Source: Deltaproteobacteria bacterium RBG_13_61_14
GTDB taxonomy: Bacteria; RBG-13-61-14
DNA length: 14,018 bases
Direction of reading: 5' to 3'
NCBI GenBank assembly: GCA_001797815.1
Contig: MGQK01000089.1
Location: forward strand, 21,850-35,867
Every line of letters begins with the position of its first letter. The stretch's first letter is position 1. Shown one piece after another: positions 6,330-14,018 of the stretch. The position numbers were made by a program, and so were the translations under genes. The notes under the pieces are model-generated. The model did no database searches. It was not told the DNA's origin and saw only the letters and a list, made by a program, of their open reading frames with translations.

Positions 6330-8046
6330 TGATGCGCCGCTCGCGGTAAGGCACGGCCTTTTTGGCTTCGCGGCCCTTGCGCACCAGGATCTTGAGCGAG
6401 CCGTTGTGGCGCTGGTAATAGGTCCAGCGCGGAGGCGGGTCGGAAACGATCACCGCCGGCGGGCTGTTCTGGGCCTGCTTGATTCGATGTGCAATCAGGC
6501 GGGAAAGCGCCCCGGTGATGGGATTGATCCCGCCGATCTCGGAGTGAAAGCGCGCCTCCAGGTGCGCCGCCCGCTGTTTCACCTGCTCGGAATTGCCGTA
6601 AAGCTTGCAGGCCCGGGCAAAAATCCGGGCGCCGACGGCCATCAGCCGGGCCCGATCCGCCTGGTAGCGGAGGTATTCGCTGGGAGAGTCCTTGAGGTTC
6701 TGGTAAGCGTCGAGCTGGCCTTCCAGGGCCTGGAGCATGGGCGGGCCGATGCGGGTGGCCAGTTGTTCGTGGGCGTAATCGAAGAATTTCCTCATCTCGT
6801 TCTGCTCGAAGTTCTTGAGCACGAACACGTCGTCTTTCCAGAGGTGGAAATCGCTCCATTTGTAAGTGTCGCGGATCCTTCCTTCCTCGGTCATCCGCTC
6901 GTAGAGCGCGGTGCCCGGGCAGGGGGTGAGCGGCGAGATCTGGTAAAGGGTGGGCTTGAGATCCACGAACAGGTCCAGATCCCGCTTCAGGTTCTCGCGG
7001 TTATGGAAATCAAAGCCGAGCACGATGGAGCCGATGGTCTGAATGCCCAGGCGGTGCAGACCGTCGAACATCTTCTTGATCTCAACGCCTTTGCGCTTCT
7101 GATAAGTGTCCTCGGTGGTCCCGGCCTCGGCCAGGAACGACTCCACCCCGATCCAGACGATGCCCAGCCCGCACTCGCGCAACTCCTCCGGGCTGAACTG
7201 GGACATGGAGCGCATGCTCCCGAAAGTGAACCAGCGGATGCCCCAGGTCTTCTTGTCGCTCCGGATCAGCCGGCCCAGCTCGCGCACGTAGTCTGGGTTC
7301 AGGAAAAAGTCCTCGTCAAAGAGCAGGACAAAGATATCCTCGGTGGAGAGCCGCTGCTGGTAATGTTTCATATAGCGGTAAACCTGCGCCGGCTCGGCCA
7401 CGTAAATCTTTTCGTGCTTGAAAAAGGCGGAGGTGTTGCAGAAATCGCAGGCATTGGGACAGCCCAGTGCGACCAGGATGATCGGCGTTCGGGCGTGAGC
7501 AAAGGTCAGGCCGGTCAGCGAGAAACCGCACATGGGCAGATGATACTGGGTGATCTCCCGCTCCACCGGCTGGTCGTTCAAAAGCTTGCGCATAAAACGC
7601 ACGCCTTCCTCCCGGCAAAAATGGTGCGCGTTCTCCCGGATGAACTGGGCGCTCCCCTTGCTGTCCCCGGGGATCGGGTTGAAGACGGCGCTCACTCCGT
7701 AGCCGCCGATGACAATTTCGGTTTGGGGGCATTTCTCCCGGATCCGGCCGACCATCCGCGCCACCTTGTCGGTGTGCACGCTCTTGAGCTGGATTCCCAC
7801 CACATCGTAACCTTGGTCCAGCTCGGCGTCGAACTCGTCCCAGTGCGGATTTTCCAGCACCGTCACCGGGAGGTTCAAGTTCTCGGCAATGATATAAAGA
7901 CCGTAGTAGTGCATGTGCGAGGCCCAGCGGAACGCGCCGTGGCCCCGGCCCAGCCGGCTGTTGAGCAGATCATACATGTCTTCGCCCCAGGCCAGCTCGT
8001 TGGGACCGTAACTCGCGGTCAAGAGGACTTTCTTCTTTGCCGACAT
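6277..8046 (-). CDS. B12-binding-domain radical SAM protein, function unknown
   Basis: A 589-residue protein. Residues 1-160 resemble the cobalamin-binding domain that precedes many radical SAM cores (YDVVGIQLKSVHTDKVARM..., IVIGGYG). The radical SAM core starts with C196-x3-C200-x2-C203 in CPNACDFC, the three ligands of the [4Fe-4S] cluster. It continues with DEDFFLNPDYV, GIVWIGVESF, a GSIVLGFDF strand and a PCPGTALYERM segment, all typical of the B12-dependent BchE/methyltransferase-like branch. About 180 C-terminal residues follow that I do not recognise. Substrate is unknown; methyl transfer or C-C bond chemistry is likely for the branch. An AAGGAG ribosome site sits eight bases before the ATG. 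It has its own -10 box at 8104-8109 and no operon partner. The 3' end overlaps the opposing gene by 53 bases. Confidence 0.85.
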   Translation of the reverse strand: MSAKKKVLLTASYGPNELAWGEDMYDLLNSRLGRGHGAFRWASHMHYYGLYIIAENLNLPVTVLENPHWDEFDAELDQGYDVVGIQLKSVHTDKVARMVGRIREKCPQTEIVIGGYGVSAVFNPIPGDSKGSAQFIRENAHHFCREEGVRFMRKLLNDQPVEREITQYHLPMCGFSLTGLTFAHARTPIILVALGCPNACDFCNTSAFFKHEKIYVAEPAQVYRYMKHYQQRLSTEDIFVLLFDEDFFLNPDYVRELGRLIRSDKKTWGIRWFTFGSMRSMSQFSPEELRECGLGIVWIGVESFLAEAGTTEDTYQKRKGVEIKKMFDGLHRLGIQTIGSIVLGFDFHNRENLKRDLDLFVDLKPTLYQISPLTPCPGTALYERMTEEGRIRDTYKWSDFHLWKDDVFVLKNFEQNEMRKFFDYAHEQLATRIGPPMLQALEGQLDAYQNLKDSPSEYLRYQADRARLMAVGARIFARACKLYGNSEQVKQRAAHLEARFHSEIGGINPITGALSRLIAHRIKQAQNSPPAVIVSDPPPRWTYYQRHNGSLKILVRKGREAKKAVPYRERRIISLGGVGSLGGKRMIGR

Positions 8047-8065
8047 CTTGGTTGCTCCTTTTCTT

Positions 8066-8080
8066 CCGTTGCCTCAACGG
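8066..8080 (-). promoter_or_regulatory. Hairpin in the radical SAM mRNA leader
   Basis: CCGTTG and CAACGG with a 3-nt loop, placed between the predicted transcription start (about 8097) and the AAGGAG ribosome site. It is far too small for a cobalamin riboswitch. It may tune translation or mean nothing. Confidence 0.25.
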
Positions 8081-8103
8081 TGCTCATGAACCCTTGCGAC
8101 TAA

Positions 8104-8134
8104 ATTATAATAGCATTAAATTTACCTTAATGCT
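8104..8134 (-). promoter_or_regulatory. Radical SAM gene promoter with overlapping operator-like palindrome
   Basis: On the minus strand a perfect TATAAT (8104-8109) lies about 58 bases before the start codon. The -35 position falls at CATTAA (8127-8132), a poor match. A perfect 8-bp inverted repeat AGCATTAA / TTAATGCT with a 7-nt centre (8112-8134) covers the spacer and the -35 site, which is where a dimeric regulator would bind. A poor -35 box together with a dyad suggests control by a regulator, activator or repressor. Its identity cannot be read from the sequence. Confidence 0.45.
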
Positions 8135-8183
8135 TTTCGAAGAGCAAGTCAAGTTTTTTCTTTTGGCTGGGTGCAGTTCCAGC

Positions 8184-8212
8184 TTGACACCCTTCTCGTA
8201 ACGGACTAGACT
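8184..8212 (+). promoter_or_regulatory. Sigma70-like promoter of the pgpA-cinA-thpR-recA run
   Basis: A perfect TTGACA (8184-8189) and TAGACT (8207-8212, 4 of 6) with the optimal 17-bp spacer, 36 bases before the pgpA start. Predicted transcription begins near 8219. I see no recognisable LexA box of the CTGT-N8-ACAG or GAAC-N4-GTTC type across it. Confidence 0.6.
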
Positions 8213-8247
8213 CTATTTTCAGAGGAAAGGGCGGGGCGCGCGGTTCA

Positions 8248-8727
8248 TTGGCAGAAGCGAAGGGATACCGAAAGCTGATCCTGTTCCTTGCCTCGGCCGG
8301 GGGATTGGGATATTTGCCCTGGGCCCCGGGGACGTGGGGAACTCTTGCGGGAGTGGGTTTAAGCCTGGGCTTTTGCCGTTTCCCGGCGGGGCTGTTTGTG
8401 GTCACGGTGTTGGCCTTTTTTTTCATGGCCTCGTGGCTCGCCGGCCAAACCGAGTCTTTGCTGGCGGCGCGGGATCCCCAGGTGGTGGTCGTGGATGAGG
8501 TCGTCGGCTTTCTCATCGCCGTTTTTACCTTTCCTCCCACCTGGCGCTATTTACTCGGGGCCTTTCTCCTTTTCCGGCTCTTTGACATCCTCAAACCTTA
8601 TCCGGCCAGCTTCTTTAACCGGCGCAGCCTCAGCGGCTACGACGTGGTGCTGGACGATGTCGTGGCCGGGGTTTATGCCAACCTCTGCCTCCAGGCCGGC
8701 CGGTTCCTCTTGGGGACGCTCGGATGA
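8248..8727 (+). CDS. pgpA: Phosphatidylglycerophosphatase A
   Basis: A 159-residue membrane protein matching PgpA, which removes the phosphate of phosphatidylglycerophosphate to make phosphatidylglycerol at the inner membrane. Signatures are GLGYLPWAPGTWGT (19-32), VVVDEVVGF (80-88) with the conserved acidic pair D83-E84, RLFDILKPYP (110-119) and LDDVVAG (135-141). Hydrophobic segments occur around 46-65, 85-110 and 135-155. The start is a TTG; upstream in-frame codons offer no ATG or GTG and family length agrees. The ribosome site is weak. The stop overlaps the cinA start by 4 bp (ATGA). pgpA directly before cinA and recA is a common bacterial arrangement, although the roles differ. Confidence 0.9.
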   Translation: MAEAKGYRKLILFLASAGGLGYLPWAPGTWGTLAGVGLSLGFCRFPAGLFVVTVLAFFFMASWLAGQTESLLAARDPQVVVVDEVVGFLIAVFTFPPTWRYLLGAFLLFRLFDILKPYPASFFNRRSLSGYDVVLDDVVAGVYANLCLQAGRFLLGTLG

Positions 8728-9968
8728 AGGTCGCCATCCTCTCCACCGGCGATGAAGTCCTGTTCGGACAGATCGCGGACACCAATGCCGCCTGGCTCGC
8801 GGACTTCCTTCTCGACCACGGATTCGAGCCGGCCCTGCACCTGGCCGTCGGCGACGACCTCCTTAAGATCGTGGATGCCTTGAGCCTGGTCCAGGCTCGC
8901 GCCGAGGCTGCCGTAGTTACCGGCGGCTTAGGGCCGACTTCCGACGACCTCACCACCGAGGCGGTCTGCCGCTTTGCCGGCAAAGGCACGGTCCTGAACG
9001 AGCGGGCGCTGGGCATGATCGAGGACCGCTTCCGCTTGATCGGCCGGGAGATGAGTCCCAGCAACCGCCGGCAGGCCCTGTTGCCCGAGGGCGCCGACCT
9101 CCTCCCGAATCCCATCGGCACCGCGGCCGGCTATCACCTGGCCAAGGACGGCGCCCATTACTTTTTCCTGCCCGGCGTGCCCCGGGAGATGATGCGGATG
9201 ATGGAACACGAGGCGTTCCCCATCCTCCTCCGCCTGCGCCGGGAAAAGCGGGCGGTCAGCCGGCGCAGGTTCCGCACCTTCGGCCTGACCGAGTCGCAGT
9301 TGGGCGAGCTGCTCTCCGAGGTGCCGCTCCCGCCCGAGGTCCGGCTGGGTTATCGGGCGGTCTTTCCCGAGATCCAGGTCAAGCTCTTGGCCTGGGCCGC
9401 GGAGCCGGCCGCGGCCGAGCAGGCGCTGGACCGGATCACGCCGTTGATTCGAGCCAAAGTCGGCCCCTTCATCTACAGCGAGGATGGCCGGCCGCTCGCC
9501 GCGGTGGTCGGGGATTTGTTGCGGGAGCAGAAGAAGCGGCTGGCAGTGGCCGAGTCCTGCACCGGCGGGCTGATCGCGAAAATGATCACGGATATTCCCG
9601 GCAGCTCGGACTACTTCGAGCGCGGTTACGTGACTTACTCCAACCGCGCCAAGGTCGAGCTTCTGGGAGTGCCCGCGGACCTGATCGAGAAGCACGGCGC
9701 GGTCAGCGCCGAGGCGGCCCGGGCCATGGCCGAAGGCGCCCGCGCCAGGTGCCGGACCGACTTGGCCCTGGCCGTGACCGGCGTGGCCGGGCCAAAGGGC
9801 GGCTCCGCGCAAAAGCCGGTCGGGACTGTCCACATCGCGGTCAGCGACGGCGAGGGAACCTGGGAACAGAAATTCCATTTCCCCCGGCCGGACCGGGAAT
9901 GGGTGCGGGAGCTCGCGGCTTATGCCGCGCTTCAGATGGTGCGGAAAAGGTTGGGGCCGAAGCCGTGA
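8724..9968 (+). CDS. cinA: CinA family protein with nicotinamide-nucleotide amidohydrolase domain
   Basis: A 414-residue full-length two-domain CinA. The N-terminal MoCF/COG1058 domain (about 1-170) carries LSTGDEVLFGQIADTNAAWL and GGLGPTSDDLTTEA; in studied members it has ADP-ribose or NAD-derived pyrophosphatase activity. The C-terminal PncC domain (about 255-410) carries AESCTGGLIA with S278 and VTGVAGPKGG; it deamidates NMN to nicotinic acid mononucleotide for NAD recycling. The protein is cytosolic. The start overlaps pgpA as ATGA and the stop overlaps thpR as GTGA, so the three are almost certainly translated from one mRNA. Linkage of cinA to recA is widespread and was first noted in competent Gram-positive bacteria; competence here is not implied. 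Confidence 0.95.
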   Translation: MKVAILSTGDEVLFGQIADTNAAWLADFLLDHGFEPALHLAVGDDLLKIVDALSLVQARAEAAVVTGGLGPTSDDLTTEAVCRFAGKGTVLNERALGMIEDRFRLIGREMSPSNRRQALLPEGADLLPNPIGTAAGYHLAKDGAHYFFLPGVPREMMRMMEHEAFPILLRLRREKRAVSRRRFRTFGLTESQLGELLSEVPLPPEVRLGYRAVFPEIQVKLLAWAAEPAAAEQALDRITPLIRAKVGPFIYSEDGRPLAAVVGDLLREQKKRLAVAESCTGGLIAKMITDIPGSSDYFERGYVTYSNRAKVELLGVPADLIEKHGAVSAEAARAMAEGARARCRTDLALAVTGVAGPKGGSAQKPVGTVHIAVSDGEGTWEQKFHFPRPDREWVRELAAYAALQMVRKRLGPKP

Positions 9969-10549
9969 CCGAAGAAACTTCCCTCCGCGCGTTTATCGCG
10001 GTGGATATCGGGCCGGAGGTGCGCAAAAGCCTGGGCGAGCTCCAGGAGCGGCTGAAGCGCACCCGGGCGGACGTGCGCTGGGTCCGGCCGGAGGGCATCC
10101 ACCTGACCTTGCGCTTTCTCGGCAACATCTCAGCGGCGGATCTGGCCAAGCTCGAGCCGGTCCTGGCCGCGGCCGTGGCCGGGCACGCGCCGGCGGAACT
10201 GAGTGTCGCGGGCTGGGGCACCTTCCCCAACCCCAGGCGGCCCCGGGTGATCTGGGTGGGCTTGCCCGGCGCCGAAGAAAAAGTGGGCGGAGTGGCCGAG
10301 GCCCTGGAAAAGAATTTGATCGCGGCCGGCTTGGGCCCGGCGGATAAGCCCTGGAAGCCGCACCTCACCGTGGGCCGGGTGCAATCGGCCAAGGGCGTGG
10401 ACGCGTTGCTGAAGGCGCTGGCCGAGGAAGGGGATCAGGTTTACGGTCGGATCCGGGCGGACCGGCTGACTTTGTTTCAAAGCCGGCTCCAGCGGGGAGG
10501 CGCGGTCTATACTGTTTTGAAAGAAGTTCCTTTTGCTTCCACGGGTTGA
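9965..10549 (+). CDS. thpR: RNA 2',3'-cyclic phosphodiesterase (2H family)
   Basis: A 194-residue member of the LigT/ThpR 2H phosphoesterase family, which opens 2',3'-cyclic phosphate ends of RNA. Both catalytic H-x-T-x motifs are present: H46-L-T48-L in IHLTLRFLG and H133-L-T135-V in [10 protein letters not shown]. The bilobal spacing and length fit the family. The GTG start at 9965 overlaps the cinA stop by 4 bp; the frame is open further upstream but that part lies inside cinA. The end is odd. The last codons (S-T-G) and the TGA stop lie inside the first of two tandem palindromic repeats, so the C terminus was probably rewritten by the repeat. The normal end of the family fold, the strand YTVLKEVPF, is complete. 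Confidence 0.9.
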   Translation: MTEETSLRAFIAVDIGPEVRKSLGELQERLKRTRADVRWVRPEGIHLTLRFLGNISAADLAKLEPVLAAAVAGHAPAELSVAGWGTFPNPRRPRVIWVGLPGAEEKVGGVAEALEKNLIAAGLGPADKPWKPHLTVGRVQSAKGVDALLKALAEEGDQVYGRIRADRLTLFQSRLQRGGAVYTVLKEVPFASTG

Positions 10550-10587
10550 AAACCCGTGGCACTTATTCACGGGTTACAAACCCGTGG
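10539..10587. repeat. Tandem pair of palindromic repeats between thpR and recA
   Basis: Two hairpins in direct repeat with a 28-bp period. Copy one pairs CCACGGGTT (10539-10547) with AACCCGTGG (10551-10559); copy two pairs CACGGGTT (10568-10575) with AACCCGTG (10579-10586). Both continue with the same GGCACT. Loops are three bases. Copy one holds the thpR stop; copy two ends six bases before the recA ribosome site. No T-run follows, so read-through into recA is expected. The sequence looks like a REP/MITE-like element, not a terminator. Confidence 0.75.
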
Positions 10588-10604
10588 CACTGAGGAGAGG
10601 GGCG

Positions 10605-11672
<1,068 letters not shown>

Positions 11673-11694
11673 TTGAGAGAAAGGATTTTCAATC

Positions 11695-14018
<2,324 letters not shown>

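Noticed and set aside
8047-8100. Cobalamin riboswitch before the B12-type radical SAM gene
   Set aside because: The leader is only about 50 nt and lacks a B12-box-like sequence; a cobalamin riboswitch needs far more room.
6406-8103. 565-residue open frame on the plus strand
   Set aside because: It is antisense to the radical SAM gene, which has all family motifs and a ribosome site; the plus frame has neither.
8135-8247. SOS (LexA) box for the recA operon
   Set aside because: No CTGT-N8-ACAG or GAAC-N4-GTTC type site was seen by eye; an atypical lineage-specific box cannot be excluded.
10539-10590. CRISPR-like array
   Set aside because: Only two units with a period of 28 bp, no spacer of normal length and no cas genes; it is a palindrome pair.

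Overview
The window looks like a chromosomal segment of a GC-rich, Gram-negative bacterium. A signal-peptide beta-barrel protein and a lipoprotein imply an outer membrane. A twitching ATPase, a B12-type radical SAM enzyme and FdhD suggest an anaerobe or facultative anaerobe. The order pgpA-cinA-thpR-recA-pilT-alaS and the general gene character fit a deltaproteobacterial (Desulfobacterota-like) genome. That placement is inferred from content and order, not from a tree.

Left part (about 1-3780) is mostly minus strand. From its upstream end it holds fdhD, a DUF218/YdcF-type lipoprotein gene coupled to fdhD by an ATGA overlap, a small outer-membrane beta-barrel gene, an SDR gene of the HSD17B4-like (3R)-hydroxyacyl-CoA dehydrogenase type, and a stand-alone response-regulator receiver gene with its own good promoter and a structured leader. 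Middle part (3820-8100): a plus-strand fused membrane/spermidine-synthase-like protein diverges from fdhD, and its 3' end overlaps a convergent B12-binding-type radical SAM gene by 53 bp. Right part (8184-14018): a sigma70-like promoter precedes a tightly packed plus-strand run pgpA-cinA-thpR-recA-pilT-alaS. pgpA-cinA and cinA-thpR overlap by 4 bp. alaS runs off the right edge.

The most unusual signal is a set of short GC-rich palindromes that touch genes. One sits in frame inside alaS and adds about 17 residues. A tandem pair supplies the stop codon of thpR and lies just before the recA ribosome site. A perfect 32-bp palindrome sits just upstream of the alaS start. A hairpin pair overlaps the end of the outer-membrane protein gene. 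Otherwise the right part is a normal housekeeping cluster. I saw no phage, transposase, CRISPR array, toxin-antitoxin or defence system, and no tRNA or rRNA. The poorly understood genes are the fused spermidine-synthase-like protein, the radical SAM protein and the lipoprotein.
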